Positions 1-10,411 of a DNA stretch of 64,000 bases are shown piece after piece (within the stretch, counting starts at the first letter, position 1; each line of letters starts with the position of its first letter). Under the pieces are notes generated by a model. It made no database searches. It had not been told where the DNA came from and was given only the letters and a program-made list of their open reading frames with translations. This stretch comes from Taiwanofungus camphoratus. Its lineage: Eukaryota; Basidiomycota; Agaricomycetes; Polyporales; Taiwanofungaceae. The stretch lies in the NCBI GenBank assembly GCA_003999685.1, contig CP021222.1, forward strand, positions 3,286,001-3,350,000, in the 5' to 3' direction. A program made the translations under genes and the position numbers.

Positions 1-107
1 GTCGTATTTGGAACTCCGCACAGCCGGCCCATCCGGCTTCTTGTCTGGTTGCAAACTTTCTCTCACCACCGCCTGCCAGTGTCACTTCCCTTCATCGCAT
101 ATACACA

Positions 108-1619
108 ATGGCAAAAAAGAAGAGTAAGCAGGTAAGTTGGAAGGTTTCTGCTTTACAGCGATAAGTCTCACCTCTTCACAGATCATTCGCCCATGGTGCT
201 GGTATTGCGAGCGGGAGTTCGAAGATGAGAAGGGTGAGTCCCACGTATGTACTGCAAGCTGGCTAGAGGCTGAGCAATACACCATGGCCTAGTTTTAATG
301 CAACATCAGAAGGCTAAGCATTTCAAATGCAATATGTGCCCTCGGCGTCTGAATACAGCGGGTGGATTAGCAGTGCACATCCAACAGGTTCATAAACTCG
401 AGCCAGAAAAGTAAGTTCTTCATCGTCTTGACAATTCCGATTTATGTCGATGTTCGGTATAGTCTCCCTCGAATTGAAAATGCATTGCCTGGCCGTGACG
501 GTTATGAAGTCGAAATCTTTGGCATGGAGGGTATTCCTGCTCCCGATGTTGCAGATTATAAGCGTCGTAAGGAAATAGAGTTAGGTCTTAACCCTGGAAC
601 AATCTCCCAGCCGCCGTCTAAAAGACCCAAGATTGATAATCGCCCACTTTCCGAGGAAGAGTTGAAGGCGCAGCTTGAGGCGCATAAAGCGCTCATGGGC
701 GCTTCGGAAACAGCAGCTGCTCCTTCCACGCCTGAGGTCGCCTCCGGGGCCGTTTATGGTGCGCCGCCTCAGACGTATGCTGCCCCGCCAACTTCTGCTA
801 TGATTCCTCCTCCGTCGGCGTCTCCCCTCGGAATGCCTCCTGTTATGCCTCCAGGTGCGCCCCCTTTCATGCCTGGAGCAATACCGCCACCTGGTTTCCC
901 AGGAGCCCCTCCTTTCCCTCCTATGCCAGGCATGCCGATGCCTCCAGGGTGAGTCGACTTGACATTTACGCAATGTCTGTCCAGGAACTGAATTCATACC
1001 GTCACTAGTCCTCCCCCTGGCTTCCCTATGCCCCCCTTTGCAGGCTCACCTCCACCTGGTATGTTGCCACCAGGAGCTCCACCCGGTGCTCACTTTCCTC
1101 CCGGTGTTCGTCCACCTTTCCCACCCCCTCCGTTCATGCCTCCTGGTGCTATTCCCCCGCCCGGATTTTCTCCCCCTCCAAATGGAATGCTTCCACCGCC
1201 AAGTCTTCCACAGACACCTATGCCGCCAGTGTCATCCGTGTCCCCTCCCCCGTCGGGTGTGCCGAGTGCCTCTGCACCGCCCGCTCCTGCTCCTACAGCG
1301 CCTCAGTCCGCTCCTGCTCCTCCTGCGCTTAGTCTTCCTAATCCGTCCTTGGCACAAACCAATCCCCCATTTAAGAAAGCCACGGTACTCAAATGGTCAA
1401 ATCCGAATTTCTCGCTGGTACGTGAAATACGCCTCCGTATTTGACTGTCCTGATTATATTCTTCCCATATTCTAGGAAGAGACACGTGCTGTCCACTATA
1501 AGTACTACTTCCACAAGGAAGATGTCAATGGTCAGAAACCAGATGATCAAGCTCCGGCCATCCCTGCTGCCGAGGAAAGCAGGGGTAAGAAGAGAGCAAG
1601 AGCAGAAGATTTTCTGTAG
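108..1619 (+). CDS. BuGZ/ZNF207-like zinc-finger protein (Bub3-interacting type)
   Basis: Six exons (108-131, 182-233, 293-410, 463-948, 1009-1417, 1476-1619) give 410 aa with all phases consistent. The N-terminus carries two adjacent C2H2 fingers, the first with WCWYC and the second with CNMC followed by two His. Next come the motifs [13 protein letters not shown] and DYKRRKE, then about 250 residues of Pro/Met/Gly-rich low complexity, and a short acidic/basic tail with [12 protein letters not shown]. This order matches animal and fungal BuGZ/ZNF207, a nuclear protein that binds Bub3 through a GLEBS motif and acts in spindle assembly and splicing. The tail around EETRA is the likely GLEBS region, but I cannot confirm it by eye. 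The start is the first ATG, before a basic KKKSK run. Family assignment is firm; function is inferred from the family. Confidence 0.88.
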
Positions 1620-2420
1620 ATGGATGTGTCGCGGTTCAAGTGTCTGCACCTTTTCCTTCTTATTGATGTTTACGAAGGCGCAGATGACGTCCACCTGTCG
1701 GGTGTTTATTGGGACATAGGATGGCAAGGGGCGAAGAACGAAGAAAATGGAGGCTCACCAGTCCGTCCATCCACCCACGTGTCTCTTTGTTTCCTTCCGT
1801 TCTGCTCACTTCTTTGTCTCATTATGTGTCAGTGGAGCTAGGATTGGAATCACAATATGCGGTGCGGATGCCCTTCTTTTTCTGCGCCTACTTGTCTCCC
1901 ATAGCCATTATGCTCGTCTGCTATACTATACTCTGTACGGTCGGTCTTTCTTTCTTGTTCTTAATTAGCTTGATATGGCCTCCAAAATGAAATCAAGGTT
2001 CGTGCTGAGCATGATAACCAGATGGTGGATACTCACCTTTAGTCGACCGCACCGAGGTCGTTTTCAACTACGTGGCGCAATTCGTGCCGGTAAATGGAGT
2101 TCCTTGGTCGGGCATCAGGACTTAGTTAGTGCAGCCCTTTGCTGATTAGTCGGGTTCATCGTAGACTGATGAGTTGGTATCGGATAGTGCTGCAGTCACC
2201 AACATTGATATACGAGATATGTTCAGTGCGGGTAAGTCCTAAGTCGCATAGTAAGTGTTCAGCCCGTTCTACGATCTTTCAACCGTGTGGTCTGTATTCG
2301 TACCACATAGTTGCAATCCTGTTCTACATGTTGCCTTTACCCTCTATTTAGTACAACAAGTTAGATGGTTATTGATACATTTTGCGTGACCTGCAAAGTT
2401 CTCGATAAATCCAGGCCGGT
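1620..2420. other. Convergent 3' intergenic region
   Basis: This stretch lies between two converging genes. Short ORFs in all frames lack family motifs and splice structure. It is T-rich just after the BuGZ stop, as expected for a 3' UTR. No gene or repeat seen. Confidence 0.6.
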
Positions 2421-3509
2421 TCACTGCTTCCCCACCAGCCCAAGCCATTCATCCATCTTCTCCCAGACTACTCGCTGCTCGCCCCTCCATTCCTCTCGCT
2501 TGTCAAGTACGCACTCTTGACACAACCCGTGCGTTTGCCAGTCAAGCTCAATGATTGCCTGCAATGTTTCGAGCGGCCGACAGAGCCCGTTGTTCGTCAG
2601 CGCAGGTGTGATGACGAGCGGCATCCACGTCTCTGCAAAGACATCCGTGCATGCCATGTGGTGCGCCGTCGCGACAGTGAAGAGGATCGGCGTGAAGTGC
2701 GCGACCAGCTCGTTGAGGAGGGCTTTGCACCGATTTGCCAGCTTTGGTGATAGGTTGGGGCGGACGGGAAGCGGCATGTCTGATGAGTCGACCTGTGAGA
2801 CGGTGCTGTCGATAAAGGCTGCATCTGGCTCATCGTGCTCCAGATTTGAATGCGTGGCCAAGTTATAGAATAAGGCCTTCTGTATCTGTGCCGGGAGGCT
2901 GGCTAAGATGTATTGAAGTAAACGCGACCATGCAGGCTCACTGAGTAGATGCTATACTCCACTGCCAAAGTCAGCGCTACGTCAGGATTGTCCGCGTGGA
3001 AGAACGCTTCAGGCTCGTGGGGGAACATGTTCTCCAGTCGCTGGCGTGCAAGCTGGTGTATTGAAGGGAAGTCCAGCTGCCGCTTAGATGACACACGAAG
3101 GACGGAAGCGACTCTCGTTAACGAGGCATCCGAGTCTAATGGGCTTCGACAAAGATCAGTGGAACCGGAACAGACAACTGAGAGGACCGCACATGTCATG
3201 GTAAAGGTGCTCGAGCAATGCCTCGAAATCGACGCTCTCGACCCCCAGATCGTCCGGAATCTGAATGGCCGGGCACCCATCAATCAGAACTTGCGCTCCT
3301 CGGCTCCTTGCTGCGTTCGATAGCGAAGATAAAATGGTCGAATGTCGGTCGAGCAGGGTGCGGTGGACCTTGAAAACATCACTTTGTGCACGAATGACGA
3401 GCGAGCCATCATCCAGCCAGTATTTGGGATGCCGACGAAAAGCAGTCGCCAGCTTGTTCTCCCTGCTACTAGGCGAGTCTTCAGCAGGCGTGGCGACATC
3501 GTTTGCCAT
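2421..3509 (-). CDS. BTB/POZ domain protein, with an apparent frame break
   Basis: The N-terminal exon encodes a BTB fold: YWLDDGSLVIRA, then VFKVHRTLLDRHS and FEALLEHLYHD. This is the layout of the large agaricomycete BTB family (possible CUL3 adaptors). A short intron follows (donor after CATGACAT, acceptor GTCGAAG) and reading resumes with PLDSDASLTRVASVLRVSSKRQLDF through LAVEYSIYS. The C-terminal part (LPAQIQKALFYNLATHS to the stop at 2421) contains CQECVLDKREEWRGE, typical of these proteins. Between these parts, near 2945, the frame shifts by one base in continuous coding-like sequence (YSIYSV then PAWSRLLQYIL) with no convincing intron. Start is the ATG at 3509; an upstream in-frame ATG at 3584 is possible. 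Substrate unknown. Confidence 0.7.
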
Positions 3510-4030
3510 GTTAAGGGTGCTTATAGCGGTTGTAGGGACCAGATAACGCGGCAAGATTCTACGCCAGGAGCCGGAAGTGAGCATGAGTAAACTCTGACGA
3601 AGTCACAGTCTGGTTGTATGCAGTGCTCATAACATTCCGAACGCTCGGCGTTGGTGGAATGGGCTTCACAGGCGGTATCTAGTCGGCGGCTGGTCGTCAA
3701 TGAGCCACCGTGACATTGCAGGCTCTGAAACTTCGCATCTGGTCTAAATACAAGCTAGCTGCACATAACTCGCGACCCAGTGCTCTTGGTCTGTTGGTAC
3801 AAAACGAGTTGAAAGAAGATTATAGTATATAGACTGAGCGACATGATCGATGGGCAATAGTCTCAAGAATTCGACGAAAAAACGTTGTTCACCCGGTGCG
3901 CATGACAATCTATGTTCAAAGTTAGATGCCATTGCACCCTCCGTGAAAGCTATTGAGAAACGACTCCCAACTCACCAATTAGAGTTGTATTAGTCAGGCG
4001 TGGATAGCTCCCGTATCGTGTCAGACATTG
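3510..4030. other. Intergenic region with one small unassigned ORF
   Basis: A 62-codon minus-strand ORF at 3744-3932 (contains FFVEFLRLLPIDHV) looks somewhat coding-like but has no partner exon or recognisable domain. Otherwise nothing seen. Confidence 0.4.
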
Positions 4031-4871
4031 TCACCCCTGTAAGGACATTTGCCATTTCCAGTGGGAACCGACTTTCTTCAGTTGCCCTGGTTCCCAGTCG
4101 GCGTCCTCGCTTGTCCGTCGGAATACGATCCCATGCTTTACCGTGTCTTGCAAGATTTCCAGCCAATGCGGATCGACTCTCGAGCCGTCCACGGCCGCCG
4201 GTCGCATTCGGTGCCATATTCGTCGTATCCAAGTTGAGAACTCTCTGGTCCGCCACAGCACCATCAACACCCCGAGGAACGGCGTGGAGCTCACACACGT
4301 CCTACCAAGTCTTTCCGATTCCTTGCGCAAAGCCTCCCCAGCTTCCCACGAATCTCTCACCGCAGAGCACGTCGATAGTACTTCAGAGATAGGTTGGAAC
4401 CGAGCATCCTCCACTTGGAATGCCAAAGCAGGGTTTCCGCCGCAATCGACACGGTAGCGTAAGTCAATAACCAGACAATTTTTGGCAAAGTCGAAGTTGT
4501 CCTGTCCTCCATTCACGCGAAATGCTCCACCGATTGTTTGTTGCGTCATAAAGCGATGTGCTTCGATGAAGTCATCCAGAAGATTCATTCGTTCTTCCAC
4601 AGAGGGGAGACCTTGCATTCTATGCAATGGCCAGAATATGGCATCCCGCTTTTGTGTCCCCTCCATGACATTGCTCTCAAATGCACAGTGCGTCCTAAAA
4701 ACATTGTATACACGAGAGTAGGCTAGTATCGATAGACTGAACGCACTTATGAGTTTTCCAATCTTTCCTCTGGCAGTCTCTACTGCAATAGCTCGTGCCT
4801 TTACAACGACTGCACACCGCAAACCGCTCGCCGGTGGTGGGATCTTTCTTGCAATATACACACGATGCCAT
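4031..4871 (-). CDS. MYND-type zinc-finger protein
   Basis: Two exons. The first opens with the MYND finger: Cys4, Cys7, Cys20, Cys23, Cys29 and Cys33, with the final pair His41 and Cys45. Cys45 is supplied only after splicing (donor GTGCGT after AAACTCATAA, acceptor TTTTTAG), which supports the join. The rest, about 230 aa, has the motif EERMNLLDDFIEAHRFM and ends EPGQLKKVGSHWKWQM, a tail pattern common in agaricomycete MYND proteins. MYND fingers bind proline-rich peptides; the substrate and process are unknown. The start ATG is directly before the finger. It lies downstream of, and in the same direction as, the uncharacterised gene at 5018-5846. Confidence 0.78.
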
Positions 4872-5017
4872 CTTGTCACGAAGACTGCCTGCATTGGCAG
4901 GGCGAAAGGTGAGTACTGAACCGGCTATTCGCATGTTAGCGGGATGCAATTGTCAGCGTAACGACACACTGGCAGACTTCAAGTTGAGGCCTCGCAGATA
5001 AGACTCCATGCTTTACC

Positions 5018-5846
5018 TTATAATGAACAATCTGGTTGATCGATGTTAATCTGCGATACACGAGGATGCACCGTGCACATATGTGCTTCCAATTCTGTAC
5101 TCGTGATTGGTACAGTTTGACTTGATATAGCGAGGATACCAAACTTCGCTAGGCATTGTATCTCAGGAGGCACTTTTGATGGCAACAAGTCCAGAAACTT
5201 CCGGAAAGGCAAGAAACGGCGAATGGCCCAATGTGGGACAATTTCTTGGATCAAGCCTACCCAATATATGAATTCTAGCTTGGTTTCGACTTCGGGCCTC
5301 GTCTGCATCGCGTGTGCATGCTTCATGAACAGGATCGAAGCGTGCCCTATGAACTGACCATACTCGCGATGAGATTGCATCACAAGAGAGTAAAGAAAGG
5401 ACCAGGGGTACTCGACAAGAAAGGTCTACATGTCTTCCAGCCAGGTATTCAATTGCTCTAGAGAAGATCTGTCTTCAGACCTGGCACGAGTACAAGTAAC
5501 ATGGATCTGTCAAAGATTGCTGCGTAGCTGAGATGGAGTGCGATAGCTGTTCAGCCAACACCGCGGGAAACAAAGACAGATCGCAATGGGCATTCACTAT
5601 GAATTGCAAATAAGCTGTGTAAGTTAAGCAGAGCTTCGTTATGGAGGTTAACGTTCATGTTGACGAAAATCTCACTCAATTGAGAAGCGCCTGAACGTTT
5701 CCGCCACGCAGTCCTGACATATCGCTGAGCGCTCAAAATGTGGTCGGAAAACTTGCAATTCGACAGTAAATTCACACCACGCAATCTGCAGTACGTTACA
5801 CACGTCGCTGATAGTGGGATTGCCACTGTGTAAAGCTATTAGACAT
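5018..5846 (-). CDS. Uncharacterised basidiomycete protein
   Basis: No domain recognised. Four exons were joined by frame and splice signals. Exon 1 is short (ATG at 5846, peptide MSNSFTQWQSHYQRR). Exon 2 runs FSDHILSAQRYVRTAW to SGASQL (donor GTGAGA). Exon 3 holds TYLQFIVNAHCDLSLFPAVL and LTDPCYLYSCQ. The last exon begins TFLVEYPWSFLYSLVMQ, includes FIYWVGLIQEIVPHWAIRRF, and stops at 5018. Just before the last exon the genome also reads EQLNTWLEDM followed by TAG. That TAG is phase-compatible as the splice acceptor, but it could instead be a premature stop in a longer exon. Strong alternation of hydrophobic segments suggests a globular, possibly membrane-associated protein. It precedes the MYND gene on the same strand. 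Confidence 0.55.
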
Positions 5847-5928
5847 ACAAATACAATATGTTGTTGCTGGTGTCAAATGCGTAAATGCCCTCCTTGCCTT
5901 CAAGTTCTATACATTCCAGCTCTACACA

Positions 5929-6448
5929 TCATACCAATCGCTTGTTTTCAGCAACGCCGACATCCTCTCCTGTCACGCCCGCCGCACCGGTAAGGACAGA
6001 GTCTGCGATCTGCTTGTTCCGAATCTGGTCATCCCTAGACAGGGTGCCGTCATCCCTGACCGAGTGTTTGTCAAGTTCTGTCTCGAATCGCTCAACGGCT
6101 AATTGAGAGCGACAAGCAAGTCAGATATGTGAGGTGTCGCAAGCATTATCTCGGGAACGTACCCCTGTCAAACGGCGCTATGGAGATGTGGAGGCACATT
6201 AGCAACCCAGGACCACAGTGACACGATTGTCGGCACTCACCTTTCCCTATTGATGAGTCGCGAGTCTTTTCCTCCTGCGGCGGGATAAGCCAGCTCGGCT
6301 TCTGCGCTGTTTGGGACGCTGCTTCCGCCACGGGAGTACCAGCCCAGCCTTGCTGGACCTGTGGGGGAACCTCATGGTCAACGGGCAATTTGCCTTGCCA
6401 TTGAGGGGTGCCCTTCTTCTCCTCCTGGGGTGCTACGAGGTGGCTCAT
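5929..6448 (-). CDS. Small charged hypothetical protein with a 15-nt exon
   Basis: Exons 6448-6241, 6177-6163 and 6098-5929 give exactly 131 codons (130 aa). The first exon reads MSHLVAPQEEKKGTPQWQG and repeats a WLIPPQEEK-like motif. The 15 nt middle exon supplies APFDR. The last exon reads AVERFETELDKHSVRDDG to VGVAENKRLV. All four splice sites are canonical (GTGAGT/CCATAG and GTACGT/AATTAG). The protein is hydrophilic with no signal peptide or membrane segment. I do not recognise the family; it resembles small stress- or dormancy-type proteins only in composition. A TATA box sits 73-80 bp upstream of the ATG, suggesting a strongly regulated gene. Confidence 0.65.
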
Positions 6449-6787
6449 GGTGAACGAGTTGGGCGTGGTCAAAAGTAAAAGTGAATGGGTAGTGGACTGA
6501 TACGACTGTTGGAACGGCGATTTATATACGAGCGCGCTGCACACCGGGGCAGACTGACATCATCGGGACTCGGTCAATGACCGAATGCACCAGCGCTGCA
6601 GGGCGCACGAACGATGAGATGGAGCCGCCTGCAATCACTTTTGGATACGAACACACCACCTGCCCGATTCGGACAGCCTCTGGTGTCGCCATCACGTGCA
6701 CTGGATATCCCCGCGCTTAAGTAAGTTCGATCATAGATCATAAGCGCCCTCGTTCCAAGGTGCTTGCAACTCTGCACGACAAGGTCT
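6449..6787. other. Divergent promoter region
   Basis: About 340 bp separate the ATGs of two divergent genes. It contains the TATA box listed separately and no gene. Confidence 0.5.
6521..6528 (-). promoter_or_regulatory. TATA box of the small gene at 5929-6448
   Basis: TATATAAA on the minus strand, 73-80 bp upstream of the ATG at 6448. Position and sequence fit a core promoter TATA element. Confidence 0.5.
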
Positions 6788-8820
6788 ATGTCTACTCTTC
6801 CTCTCCGACGCAGTGCGCGTCTCGTCTCTCCGCCTTCCGTATCATCCCAAAACAGAAAAGTATGTGCTAGGGTGGTGCAGCATCATAGCGAAGAGCAGGT
6901 CACCGAAGACAATCCGAGGCCAACCAAGCGAGCTCGCAAAGAGAAAGCCTCGGCAATGCCCAAATCCTCACGCGAGGGACGTGACTTGGAACATGTAGAC
7001 GCCGATTCCACTGAACTAGCGCAAAAACCGCGAAGGCGCAAGAAGGCTGAGACCATAGAACCAAAGCCTGAGGACTTTCCCAGCAGGGTGGTCAATCCCT
7101 GGAAAGTCGGCCCACATGTCTCTTCTGCTGGTGGTGTTGAGAATGCCATCGTAAACGCTGCCACTGTGGGGTATACGTCATTGCTTTACTCAAGCTTTTC
7201 CAGCACTGAACGAAGCGACGACCAGGGCGAATGCTTTCGCATTGTTTCTCAAGTCACAGCGCAAGTGGACCTCTTCGGATCTCACCTCTCAGTCTGCTTC
7301 TCTATTCAAGGACAGGATGAAACAGTTTGGATACTCTGCTGCACATATCCTACCACACGGGAGTTACCTGGTGAATCTCGGGAACCCAGACGAGTGGGTG
7401 CACGCCCGCAATCTTCGCGTGCACACTGATCATTTACGACGCCGCTCCACCCAGGGAGAAGAGAGAAAAGTCGTACCAGTGCTTCTTAGACGATCTGAGG
7501 CGCTGTGAACAGCTCGGATTGCACCTGTACAATTTCCAGTAGGTTTCCGTCCGTCTATTCCGGCCACCCTCCAACTGCATGTTTACGGTTTGACGCAAGT
7601 CCCGGATCCACCGTCGGACAAGCAACCATGGACGACTCCCTTGCGTCCATCGCTTCCTGCATCAACCGGGCGCACAAAGAGACTGCACATGTGGTGATCG
7701 TGCTTGAGAACATGGTCCGTGGCTCGACCTCTCTGATCCAGGTTGAATGGCGTGATTTTGATTGAGCGACGTACGGATCGAAGGCAGGCTCGGGGAACGT
7801 CGTCGGCTCGCGCTTTTGTGAGCTGGGAAACATCATCCGCCAGGTGGACGACAAGAGCAGAGTGGGCGTGTGCTTGGACACTTGTGCGTCGTCCGTTCCA
7901 GTCTTGCTGGAGACTGCGGACTCTGCTCACCATCTGACATTTTCTAGGCCATATGTTTGCTGCTGTGAGCCGCCAGATTTTACTTGGTGCTCATGATTGT
8001 ACTCAATCATGCTCTGTTCGCTCCGTGCGCGCAGGGCTACGAGATCAGAACGAAAGAAGGCTGGGAGTGAGGGTCTCCCCATCTACGTTGTATCCTAAAA
8101 AATTCTCAAGCATACCTCGTCTCCTGCCACAGATCAACGAGTATGTACTCGTCTTGACCGCCTCCGCAGACCCGGCGTGCGCTTGACTAATCAGATCGGA
8201 ACCTCCAGTGGCCGAGTTCGAACGCGAGGTCGGGCTCGAGTACCTCCGGGGAATGCACCTGAACGATTCCAAGGTCGGCCTGGGCAGCAAGAAGGACCGG
8301 CACGAGAACATCGGCCTGTACGTGTCGTGCACCAGTAAGACATCCCCGCCACTGACTAAAATTTTTGTGAATCATCTCCTTCCAACGCGGTGGCGGTGCT
8401 CGTTGGCCTGGATCCAGCGGCCAGCTCGGCCTCGCGACCTTTGCGCGCGTGCTGTCCGACCCGCGCACGAGGGATCTCCCGCTCATTCTTGAGACGCCCG
8501 CCTTCGACGTGCCCGGCTCCAGCGGGGGCCTCGGCGCATCGGGTGGCATGGATGTGTGGAAGAAGGAGGTCGAGGTGCTCAATCGGCTTGCGACGACTGG
8601 TCGCGAGGTGAGAGGCGCGGGCCGGCTGGAGGAGTGGGCGGGCGAGATCGGGGCGGCGGTGAAAGTGGCGAGTGCCGCGAGGGACGCGAAGGGGAGGAAA
8701 CAGGAGGGACAGAGTAAGCGGAGGACGCGGAAGAAGGGGAGACAAGCGGAGCTGGGAGGGGCTGGGGAGGAGGATGGCGGAGCCTGTGCGAGTTGCGACG
8801 ACGGCGATGGGGAGCGGTGA
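6788..8820 (+). CDS. APN1: AP endonuclease, endonuclease IV/Apn1 family
   Basis: Ten exons (6788-7170, 7226-7393, 7455-7538, 7600-7714, 7784-7883, 7948-7964, 8035-8066, 8133-8140, 8209-8317, 8418-8820) total 1419 nt, 472 aa. The N-terminus is basic (KRARKEK, PRRRKK), likely a nuclear signal. The TIM-barrel core follows the endonuclease IV order: [93 protein letters not shown]. These carry the zinc-binding His, Glu and Asp residues known for the family. It cleaves abasic sites in base excision repair. A Lys/Arg-rich tail follows the catalytic core. Exons 6 (17 nt) and 8 (8 nt) are needed to keep CHMFAA and WESTMAEF in frame. An upstream in-frame ATG at 6764 is an alternative start. Confidence 0.93.
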
Positions 8821-9217
8821 TGGCTGTGAGTCCAAGACGCAGTGTTCCTGACGATCGCTTATCCCATTGCATCGCAGCGCGCTTGCAGGTATTTTACGGC
8901 TACCGCAATGCAAGTTGGGAACAGACCATGTCACCCCTAGTATAACAGCCACAATGGCAATACCAATGCTCCTAGTTATTCAAGTTAGGTGTTGCGTTCC
9001 ACTTCTATTTATCATACAATAGTGTACAGTACTCGTTACACTGACACATGGTGATTATACATTGAACATATGTTAAGGTCCCGATGCACAAATAACAAAT
9101 GGTTTGAAACAGTTTAGAGTGATGCCAGCTAGACCGCCGACCACCCTTACTACCTTATACCATGCAAAAAAGGCACGATCACCAGCTTCGATGACAGAGG
9201 GCATACCAAGGGGCTCT
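8821..9217. other. Convergent 3' region
   Basis: This lies between the APN1 stop and the dehydrogenase stop. It is AT-rich from about 8940 to 9100, consistent with two 3' ends. No gene seen. Confidence 0.5.
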
Positions 9218-10411
9218 TCAGTCAAAGAGCGTACCGCCGTCCACCGTGATCGCCTGGCCGGCAGAGGTACACCGAAGACCGTCAGCCGTCGAACACAAGC
9301 GACTGGCGAAACAACGAGGGGGCGCGAAATGGGTCCGAAGGCTCACCTGTGACGAACTTGGAGTCCTCTCCCGCAAGCCAAGACACGACGCCTGCGACGT
9401 CCTCTGGGCGGCCCACTCTGCCTAGTGGGATGGCCTCCGCGCGCTGTGGAAACAGGGGAAGAACCCATCGACGGGCGAGTTCGGGTGAAGGTAAGGCTGC
9501 GTACCTTTTGGATGTACAAGCCCTTGGGTTCGTTCGTCTCCTCGGCATACTTGTCGTCAAACTTATCGACTGCGGTGGCATGGACGATAAGCAATACGAA
9601 CCGCGTGCACAGAAACGAGACCGCACGCACGGAGCTCGGTGTGTATCGCGCCTGGCGCGTAGCAGTTAACGTTAATGCCGTGCGGCGCGAGCTCGACCGC
9701 GGCGGACTGCGAGAGGCCGCGCACGGCGAACTTGCTCGCGCAGTACGCGGCGGAGCGGGGGTCGCCGCGCTTTCCCGCGACGGAGCATGCGCCGAGGATG
9801 CGCCCGCCGCGGCCCTGCGCGACCATCGCGCGGGCGGCGTGCTTGTAGCAGAGCATGACGCCGAGCACGTTCACGGCGAGCGTGCGCTCCCAGACGGACA
9901 CTGTGGAGTCGACGAGGGGCTCGAGGAGCGCGATGCCCGCGTTGGCGACCATCTGGGGACGGGGTGCATTTCGGTGTGTGCATGATGGAGGACTCGGACT
10001 CACTACGTCCAATCCGCCTAGCTCGTCGACGGTGCGGTCTGTCATCATCTTCGCGTCGTCCTCCTTGGAGACGTCTGCATAGATCTCAAGACATCTGCGG
10101 CCGACGATCTTGCGGGCCTCCATCGCTACCTCTTGCAGTGCGGGCCTGTGATTTGGAATGTCGTTAATGGCAATATCGTAGCCGTCATGTGCGAGGCGTA
10201 GGGCGATCGCTCGTCCAATCCCTGGCGATTTGATGGTCATTATATTGCAAGACGTAGATGTATCCATCACACCTTGTCCAGCGCCGGTGATGAGAGCTAT
10301 GTGGGGAGGACCCTCTGCGTTGCGGCCGCTGGCTAGGGAGACAAGCATTCTACCACAGGGAATGTGTTCCAGGGTGCTTACGATGGGTGGAACGTCCTTG
10401 TGCATGCTCAT
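9218..10411 (-). CDS. Short-chain dehydrogenase/reductase (diacetyl/acetoin reductase-like)
   Basis: Classical SDR order. The cofactor loop [15 protein letters not shown] forms only after an intron is removed inside it. Then come NDI and ADVSKEDD, the ANAG motif, the catalytic Ser in [14 protein letters not shown] (Tyr and Lys), [48 protein letters not shown] and VDGGTLF. The region after the active site resembles acetoin/diacetyl reductases, so an NAD(P)H-dependent carbonyl reductase is likely; substrate unproven. Start is the ATG at 10411; 10348 is a second option. The last intron (donor GTGAGC after FVT) has a phase problem: its only nearby AG acceptor shifts the final exon by one base, while the homologous reading (GQAITVDGG) would need a cut after CCG. 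Confidence 0.82.

Noticed and set aside
5384-5450. Premature stop (EQLNTWLEDM then TAG) in the uncharacterised gene
   Set aside because: The TAG serves as a phase-compatible splice acceptor for the donor after YLYSCQ, so no lesion needs to be assumed; kept only as an alternative in the gene entry.
8356-8952. 198-codon minus ORF opposite the last APN1 exon
   Set aside because: Shadow of the GC-rich coding exon on the other strand.
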